Of a stretch of DNA of 64,000 nt, positions 25,940 to 35,365 are shown one piece after another. The notes under the pieces were generated by a model, which had not been told where the DNA came from, did no database searches, and saw only the letters and a program-made list of their open reading frames with translations. Positions within the stretch are counted from its first letter, which is position 1. Each line of letters opens with the position of its first letter. Source of the DNA: Hymenobacter siberiensis (GTDB lineage: Bacteria; Bacteroidota; Bacteroidia; Cytophagales; Hymenobacteraceae); assembly GCF_018967865.2 (NCBI RefSeq), contig NZ_JAHLZY020000001.1, forward strand, positions 4,464,001-4,528,000, written 5' to 3'. The translations under genes and the position numbers were made by a program.

Positions 25940-26941
25940 ATGAAAGCTGTTATTCCCGTTGCCGGCATTGGCTCGCGCCTGCGCCCCCACACCCACACCC
26001 AGCCCAAAAGCCTGGTACCGGTGGCCGGCAATACCATTCTGGGCCACATCATTGACCGCCTGCAGGCCGCCGGCCTCACCGAATTTGTGTTCATCGTGGG
26101 CTACCTGGGCGATAAAATTGTGCGCTACGTGCGCCGCCAGTACCCCGAGCTAAAGGCCACGTTTGTGGTGCAGGAGCCGCGCGAGGGCATCGGCCACGCC
26201 CTGTGGCTGGCCCGCGAAGAATTCCGCCACGACCCCGACGGCGTGCTCATCATGCTCGGCGACACCATTGTGGACGTGGACCTGCCCGCCCTCATGGCCA
26301 CGCCCGGCTCGGTGCTGGCCGTGAAGGAGGTGAAAACCCCCAGCATGTTCGGCCTGGTCGAAACCGGGGCCAGCGGCCGCGTGAACAAGGTGGTGGAGAA
26401 GCCCAAAATCCCGAAATCGAACTTCGCCATGGTGGGCCTCTACAAGCTGGCCTACCCCGAAAAGCTGGCCGAGGCCCTTGAATGGCTCATCGATTCGGAA
26501 ACGCGCACCCACGGCGAGTTTCAGCTCACCGATGCGCTCATGCACCTCATCGAAGAGGGCGAGGTGATGTCCACTTGCCCGGTCGACAACTGGTTCGATT
26601 GCGGCCGCAAGGAAACCCTGCTCGAAGCCAACGCCCGCCTGCTGAACCGCCCCGAGTTTCTGGAAGGTCACGACTACTCCGAATACCCCGATACCGTGAT
26701 TATTCCGCCGGTCAGCATCGGGCGCGACTGCCAGATTTCGCATTCCATCATCGGCCCCAACGTGGCCATCGGCGACAAAACCATCGTCAAAAACTGCATC
26801 CTCAGCGACTCCATCATCGGCAGCTATTCCGAGCTGAAAGCCGCCGTAATGCACGACTGCATCGTGGGCTCCGACGCCTCGTTCCGGGGCATGAACCACT
26901 CGCTGAACATCGGGGATAATACCGAAATCGACTACAGCTAG
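25940..26941 (+). CDS. sugar-phosphate nucleotidyltransferase with beta-helix tail
   Basis: A cytoplasmic enzyme of 333 residues, probably a glucose-1-phosphate thymidylyltransferase or mannose-1-phosphate guanylyltransferase-like protein. It starts at the ATG at 25940 with KAVIPVAGIGSRLRPHTHTQ followed by PKSLVPVAG, the nucleotide-binding loop with catalytic arginine and lysine. LIMLGDTIVDVD provides the metal-binding aspartate. The C-terminal part, from about residue 245, has hexapeptide turns of a left-handed beta-helix (IGRDCQISHSIIGPNVAIGD). The exact sugar cannot be assigned. No other sugar genes are adjacent. Confidence 0.9.
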   Translation: MKAVIPVAGIGSRLRPHTHTQPKSLVPVAGNTILGHIIDRLQAAGLTEFVFIVGYLGDKIVRYVRRQYPELKATFVVQEPREGIGHALWLAREEFRHDPDGVLIMLGDTIVDVDLPALMATPGSVLAVKEVKTPSMFGLVETGASGRVNKVVEKPKIPKSNFAMVGLYKLAYPEKLAEALEWLIDSETRTHGEFQLTDALMHLIEEGEVMSTCPVDNWFDCGRKETLLEANARLLNRPEFLEGHDYSEYPDTVIIPPVSIGRDCQISHSIIGPNVAIGDKTIVKNCILSDSIIGSYSELKAAVMHDCIVGSDASFRGMNHSLNIGDNTEIDYS

Positions 26942-26961
26942 CCGGAGGTCCAGGGGTCGGT

Positions 26962-27044
26962 GGATGTAGGGGCGAAGCGGTGCTTCGCCCGTCGTTGCAG
27001 ATTCTATTCAACGACGGGCGAAGCACCGCTTCGCCCCTACATCC
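26962..27044. repeat. GTAGGGGCG-type palindromic repeat
   Basis: Perfect 36-base arms (26962-26997 and 27009-27044) enclose an 11-base loop. Each arm holds its own small palindrome GCGAAGCGGTGCTTCGC. It follows the nucleotidyltransferase stop and nearly touches the end of the convergent broken gene. Confidence 0.9.
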
Positions 27045-27049
27045 CTTCC

Positions 27050-28048
27050 TCAACCGCCCACGGGCAGCACGCGCACGTTCACGCTGGCTTTCTGGTCGAG
27101 GTCGTTTTCGAGCAGCAGGTACTGGGCCCCGGCGGGGCCGAGGTCGGCGGCCAGCACGCGGGCGGGGTGGCGAGGCGCGGTGGCGGCCAGGGCCACGCCG
27201 GGGGCGGGGGCATCGTCGGGCAGCAGCAGCAGGGCCACGCGCACGGCCACGGCCGGGGCCGTGAAGCTCAGGATGCGGTCGGGGCTCAGGGTGCTGTCGA
27301 GGCGCGTGACGCGGCGGGCGGGCGCGGCGGTGGCCGTTTTCGCGCCGGGGGCCGGGGCCTCGGCGGTCAGGCTGCGCTCCTCCGGCCCATCGGGGTAGAG
27401 GCGAAACAGGCGGCGCAGCGCGTCGTCGGCGCGGTAGGCCACCTGGGCGGCAGCATTCAGGGTCACCAGCTGGGTCCATAGGGCGTTGAACTGGCCCACG
27501 TACTGGTCGGTTTCCACGGTGCCTTCGCCGTGCGCCACGTTCACATCCACGCCGCTGGCCTGGGCGATGGCCGCCAGCCGCAGCAGCTCGGTAATCTTGG
27601 CCTGGGGCATGCCGCCGGGTTTGAGCAGGGCGGCCTCGCGGGCCTGCACCTGCTGGGCGGCGGCTTGCAGGGCGGTGTTGAAGGGAAGGGGGCTGTCGCC
27701 GGCGGCGGTCACGGCGCGGTGGCCAAACAGGTCGTCGGCGTGGGGCGTGGTGGGATAGGCTTTCTTGGCGTAGAAAAACAGGTCTTGCAGCAGGGGCCGG
27801 GCCTGGTCCAGGGCCTCGTCGCGGCTCAGCACGGTTTGGTGCTGGTCGGCCTGGCGCAGGTCGAGGCCGGGCAGGGCCTGGGCGGCCGTGGCATCGGCGA
27901 GGAGCTGGGCAAACCAGGCCGGGGTGAGGTCGGCATCGGCGGCGGCCAGGTCTTTTTGCCGGGCCAGGCCCAGGCTTTAGAGGGAAAACGCGCGGGTAAG
28001 CGCGTCCTGGTAGGTACCCCCGAAGAGGCGGGTGTCGGTGTACGACAT
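27050..28048 (-). pseudogene. hypothetical protein interrupted by an in-frame stop
   Basis: One reading frame runs from the ATG at 28048 to 27050 and is closed only by a TAA at 27979-27977, codon 24. Before the stop it reads MSYTDTRLFGGTYQDALTRA; after it the same frame continues with coherent protein (LGLARQKDLAAADADLTPAW, then FAQLLADATAAQALPGLDL). The downstream part could restart at the GTG at 27832. The remaining residues look helical, with a proline/alanine linker and a beta-rich end (SFTAPAVAVRVALLLLPDD). I do not recognise the family. A C-to-T change in CAA would explain the stop. Confidence 0.65.
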
Positions 28049-28452
28049 AAGGAATTGGGAAAAGAACGGATAGAAATCCCGCCGCACGCACGATGGTAGC
28101 CGGAAGATAGAAATACTTTCATTGTTTGTCCGTTCGAGCCGCCCCGCCCGCCCCCGTACCAGCCTCGCCCCTTGCCGGATGGAGACCGGACGCCCCCGTA
28201 CCGGCCTCGCCCCTTGCCGGATGGAAACCGAACGCCCCCGTACCGGGGTGCCGCAGCCCCGCACCGGGACCGCGCCGGCGTTTGCCGAGCCATTTGGTCA
28301 CGCTGGAAAACGTTCGTTTGTTGGGAGGCAAGGGTTCACGAAACGCATCCCCTCGGCGCGTTTCGTAAACGTTCATTCGTAGACCCCAGGTGCTACAGTA
28401 GCTTGCGGGCACCTGGTAGCGGGCCGCAACTGGTGGTTCACCGAAAAGAGGG
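28049..28452. other. intergenic region with tandem repeat
   Basis: This gap of about 400 bases holds a 42-base tandem repeat (28149-28245) and a small inverted repeat CACGAAACGC/GCGTTTCGTA near 28336-28366. No credible gene is seen. Confidence 0.5.
28149..28245. repeat. 42-base tandem repeat
   Basis: Units begin with CGCCCCCGTACC at 28149, 28191 and 28233, giving a 42-base period and about 2.3 copies. Each full unit includes CTCGCCCCTTGCCGGATGG. The period is a multiple of three. Confidence 0.8.
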
Positions 28453-28896
28453 TTACTTTTTTAACTTTCGCTTGACTTTCTGCTGCTCGCGAGCGGCGGC
28501 GTATACGCGGCGGTGAGTTCCGCTGCTCAACACTAGGCTGTCGCTGCTAAGAGAGGCGATGCGGTATTGGCCACCATCAAAAAAGAGGGAGTCGTTCCGT
28601 TGGGTGAAGTGGTGGGAATAGATGAAATCCCCGGTGTGCGGGCCGATGTCAATCACCTCGCGCTCGGTGGCATTGAGGTAGTGGTATACCGAATCCGACG
28701 TAAAGCGGAAGCTGTACCTGGCGTGTCCATTGATAGGGGGCTGGGGAGACAGCCGGCTCACCGTGCCCATCGCTACTAGGTCCCAATAGATACCGACCAC
28801 CGGCGGCCGGTGTGCTAGGGGCTTACAGGCCGGCAGCAGCAGGTACAGCACAAGGCCGCTTCGCAACAGGGGCCGGCGCACGTGGGAGGTTTTCAT
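28453..28896 (-). CDS. small lipocalin-like lipoprotein
   Basis: A 147-residue protein. The N-terminus has a lipoprotein signal (SGLVLYLLLPAC). The mature part is beta-rich with PVVGIYWDLVAMGTVSRLSP, YSFRFTSDSVYHYLN and IASLSSDSLVLSS; the closing pattern of alternating residues plus DSLVL is common in Bacteroidota lipocalin-like domains. The C-terminus is strongly basic (REQQKVKRKLKK). Function unknown; the lipocalin suggestion is inference from pattern only. Confidence 0.65.
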   Translation of the reverse strand: MKTSHVRRPLLRSGLVLYLLLPACKPLAHRPPVVGIYWDLVAMGTVSRLSPQPPINGHARYSFRFTSDSVYHYLNATEREVIDIGPHTGDFIYSHHFTQRNDSLFFDGGQYRIASLSSDSLVLSSGTHRRVYAAAREQQKVKRKLKK

Positions 28897-29149
28897 CTCG
28901 AACTGGTGTGGTGTTTAGGCGGCGTCCGCCCAACGCTAGCAAAGGTGTAGCAAGCACCGCAAGGACCAAGCAGGATAGTAGGTTCAGCGAAACGGTCTTT
29001 TTCTTACAAAGATTAACCCTCACCCGGCCACCTGCCCCGTTACGTTCTCCTCCTTCGGCCATCACCGCAGCTGCTTATCGCCCCTGTAGCATCAAACCCA
29101 TAATAAATAGCGCCCAAACCCGTACTTTTCCGGTAAAATCGCGCTGCTT

Positions 29150-30220
29150 ATGACTTTTCGCTTCGTTCTGGCCTTTCTGCTGGCCCTCATGCTGTTCACC
29201 GCCCGCGCCCAAACGCCCCTCGGCCAGCCCTCGCTCGATGAATCGAAGGTGCAAATCTGGTGTGCCACGGTGCGCTTCGTGTACGACGATGCCGGCCGGC
29301 CCAACCTCAAAAGCACCGTGCGCTGCGAGGGCGGCAACCTGACGGCGCTGGCCGCCAGCATCCGGCCCGACAGCCTGCGGGTGTTCAGCGTGCTATATCA
29401 GCCCATTGAGGGCCGGGGCACCATTTACCAGGGTAAAAAGGACAATTCGGCCCGGCTCGCGGCGCTGGCCAAAGCCATTGTGAATAAGCTGAAAGGCTCG
29501 CCCGCCCGGCGCAAAGACCCTGCCCGCATGGCCCGCGTGGCCGCCCTCGAAACGGCCCTTACCAACTACGTGACCTCGGGCACGCCCCTGGGCGAAGTAG
29601 CCGCCGCAATGGCCCCGGAAATGGCCGACACCGCCGCCACCGCCACACCCGGCCCGGCCGAAGCCGCCGAGGCCCAGGCCGCCGCCGAGCGCGATGCCGC
29701 CGGCACGTCGGCGGTGGCCCTGCCGGTTACGGGGCCGGGCAGCTTGCTCTATCGTTTTGCGGCCCCGCTGGCGCTTATTCTGGGCATTCTGAGCCTGGTG
29801 CTCTACATTATGCTGCGCGTGACACTGGGCCAGTGGCGCCGCCAGCAGCGCCGCGAAACCCTGGAAGCCAAGCACGCCGCCACCGCTGCCCAGGCCGCCG
29901 CCGCCGAAACCAGTGCCGCCGTGGCCGACTCCGTAGCCCGCGTGAAGCGCGCCGAAGCCCTGATTCTCGCGGCGGCCGCGCCCGAGGCCAACAATGCCCC
30001 GGCCGCGCCGGTTCTCGACCAGCTCAGCTCCGCCCAGCGCCTGGAAGTGGAGCGCCTGGTGAGCCAGCGCGTAGATGAGGAGCTGCGCTGGCTGCGCGCC
30101 AACCTGCCCGAGTTGGTGGCTTCGGCCATCAGCCATGCCCCGGCGGCGCACGACACGGCAGCCGCTGCCGCTTCCGGCCAGCCATCCGGCGAAGTAGCCG
30201 ATGATGTGCAGATGGACTGA
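29150..30220 (+). CDS. hypothetical membrane protein, alanine-rich
   Basis: A 356-residue protein of unknown function. It has a signal peptide (FVLAFLLALMLFTARAQ), a region of about 130 residues with WCATVRFVYDDAGRPNLKST and two cysteines, an alanine/proline-rich linker, a single transmembrane helix near residues 200-225 (FAAPLALILGILSLVLYIML), and an alanine-rich, probably coiled-coil cytoplasmic tail (RRQQRRETLEAKHAATAAQA, LDQLSSAQRLEVERLVSQRV). The layout suggests an envelope protein with an outside domain and an inside coiled coil. A near-consensus -7 box TACTTTTC is at 29123-29130. Confidence 0.7.
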   Translation: MTFRFVLAFLLALMLFTARAQTPLGQPSLDESKVQIWCATVRFVYDDAGRPNLKSTVRCEGGNLTALAASIRPDSLRVFSVLYQPIEGRGTIYQGKKDNSARLAALAKAIVNKLKGSPARRKDPARMARVAALETALTNYVTSGTPLGEVAAAMAPEMADTAATATPGPAEAAEAQAAAERDAAGTSAVALPVTGPGSLLYRFAAPLALILGILSLVLYIMLRVTLGQWRRQQRRETLEAKHAATAAQAAAAETSAAVADSVARVKRAEALILAAAAPEANNAPAAPVLDQLSSAQRLEVERLVSQRVDEELRWLRANLPELVASAISHAPAAHDTAAAAASGQPSGEVADDVQMD

Positions 30221-30291
30221 TTTTTAATACGCTTTGTTGTTTCACTCTCTTTTTTCGGCTGGCAACGGCCTTCATCTTTCTTCCTTGTTTC

Positions 30292-32520
30292 ATGAAAGCT
30301 GTCTTACCTCTGGCCGTCCTGCTGGCGGCTGCTTCGGCCTGTCGCGCCACGACTCCGCCCGCCCGCAATACCCTTCCCAACCACCAGGCCCTCACCGAAG
30401 CCACCATGCCCGAAACCGGCGAGCCCAGCCGGCGAGCCGGCCTGGAATTACCCACTCCCCCGCCCGTGAAATATCCCGCCACCCGCAAAACCGACTTCAC
30501 CGACACCTATTTCGGCACCAAAGTAGCCGACCCCTACCGCTGGCTCGAAGCCCTCGATGCGCCCGAAACCAAGGCCTGGGTGACCGCCGAAAACGAAGTG
30601 ACCTTTGGTTATCTGAAGCAGATTCCGTTCCGGGACAAAATCCGGGAGCGGCTCACCAAAATCTGGAACTACGAGCGGTTTGGCGTGCCCGAGCAGGTGG
30701 GTTCCGAGCTGGTGTTCAGCAAGAACGACGGCCTGCAGAACCAGGCGGTGCTCTACCGCCAGCGCGGCGCGGAGGAGCCGCAAATCCTGCTCGACCCCAA
30801 CAAGTTCTCGGCCGACGGCACCACCGCCCTGGCCGGCACCGAGTTCAGCAACGACCACCGCTACCTGGCCTACGCCACCAGCGGCGGCGGCTCCGACTGG
30901 CACAAGGTCCGCATCCTGGACGTGGCCACCAGCAAGCTGCTGCCCGAAACCCTGGAATGGGTGAAGGTATCGGGCACGTCGTGGACCAAAAACGGCTTCT
31001 ACTACGGCCGCTACGATGCGCCCAAGGCCGGCCAAAACGGCCTTTCGGGCAAAAACGAGTTCCACAAAGTGTACTTCCACAAGCTGAACACGCCGCAGAG
31101 CGCCGACCAGCTGGTGTACGAAAACGCGAAAATGCCCCTGGGCTTCCGCTTCGTTAATGCCACGGAAGACGAGCGGTTCCTGGCCCTGACGCTCACCGAT
31201 GGCAAGGCCGACGGCAACCAGCTGCTGGTGCGCGACCTAGCAGACCCCAAGCAGGCCAAAACCTGGACTACGCTCATTTCGAGCTACGAATTCAACAGCA
31301 ACATCATCGGCAACGTGGGCGGCGAGGTGCTGGTGTACACCAACTACAAGGCCCCCAACTACCGCGTCGTCCGCATCGACCCGAAGAAGCCGGCTGAAGC
31401 CAACTGGCACGACGTGCTGCCCGAAAGCAAGAACAAGCTGGAGAGCGTGACGCAAGTAGGCGGCCGCCTGGTTGCTGATTATCTGAACGATGCCAGCTCG
31501 CAGGTGAAAGTCTATTCCGAGCTGGGCAAGTTTGAGCACGATGTGAAGCTGCCGGCCATCGGCACGGCCAGCGGCTTCGGCGGCCGGCGCGATGCCAAGT
31601 CGGTGTACTACGCTTTCACCTCGTTCACCTACCCCACCACCATCTACAAATACGACCTCGCCACCAACACCAGCACGGTTTTCCGCGCCCCGAAGGTGGA
31701 CGTGAACCCAGCCGATTACGTGACGACGCAGGTGTTCTACCCGAGTAAGGACGGCACGAAAATCCCCATGTTCATCATCCACAAAAAAGGGGTTGAATTG
31801 AACGGCAAGAACCCCACCTACCTCTACGCCTACGGCGGATTCAACATCTCGCTCACGCCGGGCTTCTCGGTGGCACGCATGCTGTGGCTGGAAAACGGCG
31901 GCGTGCTGGCCATCCCCAACCTGCGCGGGGGCGGCGAATACGGCGAATCCTGGCACAAAGCCGGCATGACGCCCAACAAGCAAAACGTGTTCGACGACTT
32001 CATTGCCGCCGCCGAGTACCTGAAAACCAACAAGTACACCGACTATGACCACCTCGCCATCGCGGGCGGCTCCAACGGCGGCCTGCTCGTAGGCGCAACC
32101 ATGACGCAGCGCCCCGACCTGTGCAAAGTGGCCCTGCCCGCCGTGGGCGTGATGGATATGCTCCGCTACCAGACCTTCACCATCGGCTGGAACTGGGCTC
32201 CCGAATACGGCACCTCGGCCGACCAGAAGCAGTTCGAGAACCTGCGCAAGTTCTCGCCCCTGCACAACCTGGCCCCGGCCGTGTACCCCGCCACCATGAT
32301 TACCACCGCCGACCACGACGACCGGGTGGTACCCGCCCACTCCTTCAAGTTTGCCGCCGCCCTGCAAGCTGCCAACACCGGCCCCAACCCCACCCTGATT
32401 CGAGTTGATGTGAACGCCGGCCACGGCGCGGGCAAAAGCACCAAGCTACAGATTGATGAGTGGGCCGACGTGTGGAGCTTCTGCTACGCCAACATGGGCG
32501 TAACGCCGGAAGTGAAATAA
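30292..32520 (+). CDS. prolyl oligopeptidase family serine peptidase (S9A)
   Basis: A 742-residue enzyme that cuts short peptides after proline. The N-terminus resembles a lipoprotein signal ([14 protein letters not shown]), so it is probably periplasmic or outer-membrane anchored. The first domain is a beta-propeller (from [18 protein letters not shown] through about residue 460). The hydrolase domain follows, with catalytic Ser594 in [14 protein letters not shown], the aspartate in ADHDDRVVP near 676, and His711 in [10 protein letters not shown]. All three catalytic elements are intact and the length is normal for the family. A palindromic repeat follows the stop. Confidence 0.95.
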   Translation: MKAVLPLAVLLAAASACRATTPPARNTLPNHQALTEATMPETGEPSRRAGLELPTPPPVKYPATRKTDFTDTYFGTKVADPYRWLEALDAPETKAWVTAENEVTFGYLKQIPFRDKIRERLTKIWNYERFGVPEQVGSELVFSKNDGLQNQAVLYRQRGAEEPQILLDPNKFSADGTTALAGTEFSNDHRYLAYATSGGGSDWHKVRILDVATSKLLPETLEWVKVSGTSWTKNGFYYGRYDAPKAGQNGLSGKNEFHKVYFHKLNTPQSADQLVYENAKMPLGFRFVNATEDERFLALTLTDGKADGNQLLVRDLADPKQAKTWTTLISSYEFNSNIIGNVGGEVLVYTNYKAPNYRVVRIDPKKPAEANWHDVLPESKNKLESVTQVGGRLVADYLNDASSQVKVYSELGKFEHDVKLPAIGTASGFGGRRDAKSVYYAFTSFTYPTTIYKYDLATNTSTVFRAPKVDVNPADYVTTQVFYPSKDGTKIPMFIIHKKGVELNGKNPTYLYAYGGFNISLTPGFSVARMLWLENGGVLAIPNLRGGGEYGESWHKAGMTPNKQNVFDDFIAAAEYLKTNKYTDYDHLAIAGGSNGGLLVGATMTQRPDLCKVALPAVGVMDMLRYQTFTIGWNWAPEYGTSADQKQFENLRKFSPLHNLAPAVYPATMITTADHDDRVVPAHSFKFAAALQAANTGPNPTLIRVDVNAGHGAGKSTKLQIDEWADVWSFCYANMGVTPEVK

Positions 32521-32539
32521 TGATGCAGCAGTAAAAGGC

Positions 32540-32640
32540 CGTCATGCTGAGCGCAGCCGAAGCATCTCTACCGCATAACTAATCCAATCGAAAGGATTTA
32601 GCACTGCGATAGAGGTACTTCGGCTGCGCTCAGCATGACG
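32540..32640. repeat. GTCATGCTGAGCGCAGCCGA inverted repeat
   Basis: The left arm 32540-32570 starts CGTCATGCTGAGCGCAGCCG and the right arm 32610-32640 is its complement with two or three mismatches. The 39-base centre is A+T-richer. A closely related copy is at 59983-60096. Confidence 0.85.
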
Positions 32641-32710
32641 TTTTAATACTCATAGACATTTCACTGTCCCAACGCTTCCCATTGCTTTCCCTACCGATTT
32701 ATCCCCCCTT

Positions 32711-33739
32711 ATGCAAATAGGCATCAGCTCTTTCGGCGAAATCGCCCCGGCTAACCTCGCCGGCCAAGACCATGCCGCCGCGCAACGCATGCAGGAGCTG
32801 CTGGCCATGGGTAAGCTGGCCGATGAAACCGGCCTCGACGTTTTCGCCCTCGGCGAACACCACCGCCCCGACTTCATCATCTCGGCTCCCGAAGTTATTC
32901 TGGCCGCCGTGGCCGCCATCACCAAGCGCATCCGCCTGAGCAGCGCCGTTACCGTCCTCAGCTCCGTCGACCCAGTTCGCACCTTCCAGAACTTCGCTAC
33001 CGTCGACCTCATTTCCAACGGCCGGGCCGAGATTATTGCCGGACGGGGCTCCTTCATCGAGTCGTTCCCGCTCTTCGGGCAGGATTTGAAGGATTATGAC
33101 GCGCTGTTCATTGAGAAGCTCCAGCTGCTGCTGAAAATCAATGATAACGAAGTCGTGACCTGGCAAGGCAAACACCGCGCCGCCATCGATGCCAAAGGCG
33201 TGTACCCGCGCCCCGCGCAGCCCAAAATCCCGGTCTGGATTGGCGTGGGCGGCACACCGGCTTCCGTTATTCGGGCCGGGCAGCTGGGGCTGCCACTCAC
33301 CATTGCCATTCTCGGCGGCGCGCCCGCGCAGTACGTGCCGTTTGCCGAGCTCTACCGCGAATCGGCCCAGAAAGCCGGCCACAACGTGGCCGCGCTCCAA
33401 CTCGCCATCAACTGCCACCTGCACCTGGCCGACACCGCCGAGCAGGCCCGCGACGAATTCTTCCCGCCCTACTCGCAGCTCATGAACCGCATCGGCCGCG
33501 AGCGCGGCTGGTCGCCCATGGACCGCCGGCATTTCGACTACCTCTGCGGCCCGCAAGGCCCACTGCTGGTGGGCAGCCCCGAGGATATCATCGCCAAGCT
33601 GCTCTACCAGCGCCAGTTGTTCAACAACACCCGGTTCCTGGCCCAGCTTGTCATCGAAGGAATCTCGCACCAGAGTGTATTGCGTTCCATCGAGCTGTTG
33701 GGTACGCAGGTAGCGCCGGCCATCCGGACCACGGATTAG
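32711..33739 (+). CDS. LLM-class (luciferase-like) flavin-dependent oxidoreductase
   Basis: A cytoplasmic TIM-barrel flavoprotein of 342 residues. Luciferase-like features are IGISSFGEIAP at the start, GLDVFALGEHHRPDFIISAP, IRLSSAVTVLSSVDPVRTFQ, RAEIIAGRGSFIESFPLFG and IPVWIGVGGTPASVIRAG. These match the oxidoreductases often annotated in Bacteroidota as LLM-class monooxygenases; the substrate is unknown. The stop codon lies in the left arm of a long inverted repeat, so the last residues (AIRTTD) are encoded by repeat sequence. Confidence 0.9.
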   Translation: MQIGISSFGEIAPANLAGQDHAAAQRMQELLAMGKLADETGLDVFALGEHHRPDFIISAPEVILAAVAAITKRIRLSSAVTVLSSVDPVRTFQNFATVDLISNGRAEIIAGRGSFIESFPLFGQDLKDYDALFIEKLQLLLKINDNEVVTWQGKHRAAIDAKGVYPRPAQPKIPVWIGVGGTPASVIRAGQLGLPLTIAILGGAPAQYVPFAELYRESAQKAGHNVAALQLAINCHLHLADTAEQARDEFFPPYSQLMNRIGRERGWSPMDRRHFDYLCGPQGPLLVGSPEDIIAKLLYQRQLFNNTRFLAQLVIEGISHQSVLRSIELLGTQVAPAIRTTD

Positions 33740-33916
33740 CACGGATTTTAGCGGATTTCACGGATTTTGTAGTCGGCGCTCGTGCCACGCATCGGTCCTC
33801 TCGCCTACCAACAAAAAAAGGCCACTCTCAGGAGTGGCCTTTTTGTTGGTAAACACAGCGTAAGCGAATAATAGCGCCGACTACAAAATCCGCTAAAATC
33901 CGTGCTAATCCGTGGT
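33728..33916. repeat. long inverted repeat built of CACGGATTT units
   Basis: The left arm 33728-33780 and right arm 33873-33916 are complementary, except that the left arm has a 9-base extra unit. Arms start ACCACGGATTAGCACGG and end GTAGTCGGCGCT. The LLM gene stop lies in the left arm, and the ahcY stop codon begins at the base after the right arm. A 24-base fragment recurs exactly at 42428-42451. Confidence 0.85.
33807..33850. terminator. bidirectional hairpin terminator
   Basis: A stem with GGCCACTC/GAGTGGCC and TCAG loop is flanked by A and T runs, all within ACCAA/TTGGT ends. It lies in the centre of the long inverted repeat, between the convergent LLM gene and ahcY. Confidence 0.88.
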
Positions 33917-35236
33917 CTAGTAGCGGTACAGGTCCGACTTGAACGGACCTTCCACCGTTACCTTGATGTAGTCAGCCTGGTGCGTAGTCAGCTCGTCCAG
34001 CTCCACGCCGATTTTGGCGAGGTGCAGGCGGGCTACCTTTTCATCGAGGTGCTTGGGCAGGGTGTACACCTGGTTGGTGTACTGGTCGTTGCGCTCCCAT
34101 AGCTCCAATTGGGCCAGCACCTGGTTGGTGAACGAAGCCGACATCACGAACGAGGGGTGGCCAGTGGCGCAGCCCAGGTTCACGAGGCGACCTTCGGCGA
34201 GGATAATCACCTCTTTGCCTTCGATGTTGTAGATGTCCACCTGCGGCTTCACCGTGTCCTTGGTGTGGCCGTAGTTGCCATTCAGCCACGCCATGTCAAT
34301 CTCATCATCGAAGTGACCGATGTTGCAAACAATGGCTTTGTCCTTCAGGCTGCGGAAATGCTCCTCCGTCAGAATGTCGCAGTTGCCGGTAGCCGTCACC
34401 ACGATGTCGGCTTCCTTCACGGCATTTGCCAGCTTCTTCACGGCGTAGCCGTCCATAGCTGCCTGCAGGGCACAGATGGGGTCAATTTCGGTCACGATAA
34501 CGCGGGCACCCGCGCCGCTCAGCGAAGCGGCAGTGCCTTTTCCTACGTCACCGTAGCCGGCCACTACGGCCACTTTGCCGGCCATCATCACGTCGGTAGC
34601 CCGGCGGATAGCGTCCACAGCCGATTCTTTGCAGCCGTACTTGTTGTCGAATTTCGACTTTGTTACCGAGTCGTTCACGTTGATGGCGGGGAAGGACAGC
34701 GTGCCGTTTTTCACGCGCTCGTACAGGCGTAGCACGCCGGTCGTCGTCTCTTCGCTCACACCTTTGATGCCGGCGGCCAGCTCGGGGTAATTGTTCAGCA
34801 CCATGTTGGTGAGGTCGCCGCCGTCGTCCAGAATCATGTTCAGCGGCTTGCGGTCCTCGCCGAAAAACAGCGTCTGCTCGATACACCAGTTGAACTGCTC
34901 TTCAGTCATGTCCTTCCAGGCGTACACTGCTCCGCCAGCGGCGGCAATGGCAGCGGCGGCGTGGTCCTGGGTTGAGAAGATGTTGCATGACGACCAGGTT
35001 ACCTCCGCTCCCAGTGCCTTGAGGGTTTCGATGAGGACCGCCGTTTGAATAGTCATGTGCAGGCAGCCGGCAATGCGCGCGCCTTTGAAGGGCTGCGATG
35101 CGCCAAACTCCTCGCGCAGACTCATCAAACCGGGCATTTCGGCTTCGGCCAGGCGGATTTCCTTGCGGCCCCATGCGGCCAGCTCCATGTCCTTTACTTT
35201 GTACGGAACGTACGTCTTCGTCGTGGTTTCCACCAT
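33917..35236 (-). CDS. ahcY: adenosylhomocysteinase
   Basis: A cytoplasmic NAD-dependent enzyme of 439 residues that splits S-adenosylhomocysteine into adenosine and homocysteine, completing the methyl cycle. I chose the ATG at 35236 (METTT-type start, [19 protein letters not shown]); the longer frame runs through the promoter. Motifs include [27 protein letters not shown], the NAD loop [16 protein letters not shown], and [10 protein letters not shown]. The C-terminal [12 protein letters not shown], then FKSDLYRY, is the family ending. metK, the other half of the cycle, is 4 kb away. Confidence 0.97.
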   Translation of the reverse strand: MVETTTKTYVPYKVKDMELAAWGRKEIRLAEAEMPGLMSLREEFGASQPFKGARIAGCLHMTIQTAVLIETLKALGAEVTWSSCNIFSTQDHAAAAIAAAGGAVYAWKDMTEEQFNWCIEQTLFFGEDRKPLNMILDDGGDLTNMVLNNYPELAAGIKGVSEETTTGVLRLYERVKNGTLSFPAINVNDSVTKSKFDNKYGCKESAVDAIRRATDVMMAGKVAVVAGYGDVGKGTAASLSGAGARVIVTEIDPICALQAAMDGYAVKKLANAVKEADIVVTATGNCDILTEEHFRSLKDKAIVCNIGHFDDEIDMAWLNGNYGHTKDTVKPQVDIYNIEGKEVIILAEGRLVNLGCATGHPSFVMSASFTNQVLAQLELWERNDQYTNQVYTLPKHLDEKVARLHLAKIGVELDELTTHQADYIKVTVEGPFKSDLYRY

Positions 35237-35271
35237 GATACGGTTTAATTTATTGTGTGGCGATTCAACTG

Positions 35272-35306
35272 CAAAGATACTGATTTTGTTCGCCTCAGCC
35301 CACAAA
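35272..35306 (-). promoter_or_regulatory. promoter for ahcY
   Basis: On the minus strand TATCTTTG (35279-35272) lies 35 bases before the ahcY start. TTTG at 35306-35303 is 23 bases further upstream, somewhat longer than ideal spacing. Confidence 0.5.
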
Positions 35307-35333
35307 AAAGCCCGCGCCGGTTGGGCGCGGGCT
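35303..35333 (-). terminator. hairpin terminator of the DUF4397 gene
   Basis: A stem of about 10 bp (AGCCCGCGCC with GGCGCGGGCT) is followed on the minus strand by a run of T. It lies 32 bases after the DUF4397 stop and overlaps the upstream promoter part of ahcY. Confidence 0.85.
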
Positions 35334-35365
35334 CGTAGCGTGGTAAAAGCCACGGCGGTATTGGG

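Noticed and set aside
26814-28091. 425-codon minus-strand frame across the nucleotidyltransferase end and the interrupted gene
   Set aside because: The product is an arginine/proline-rich shadow. It runs through the palindrome and a real gene on the other strand.
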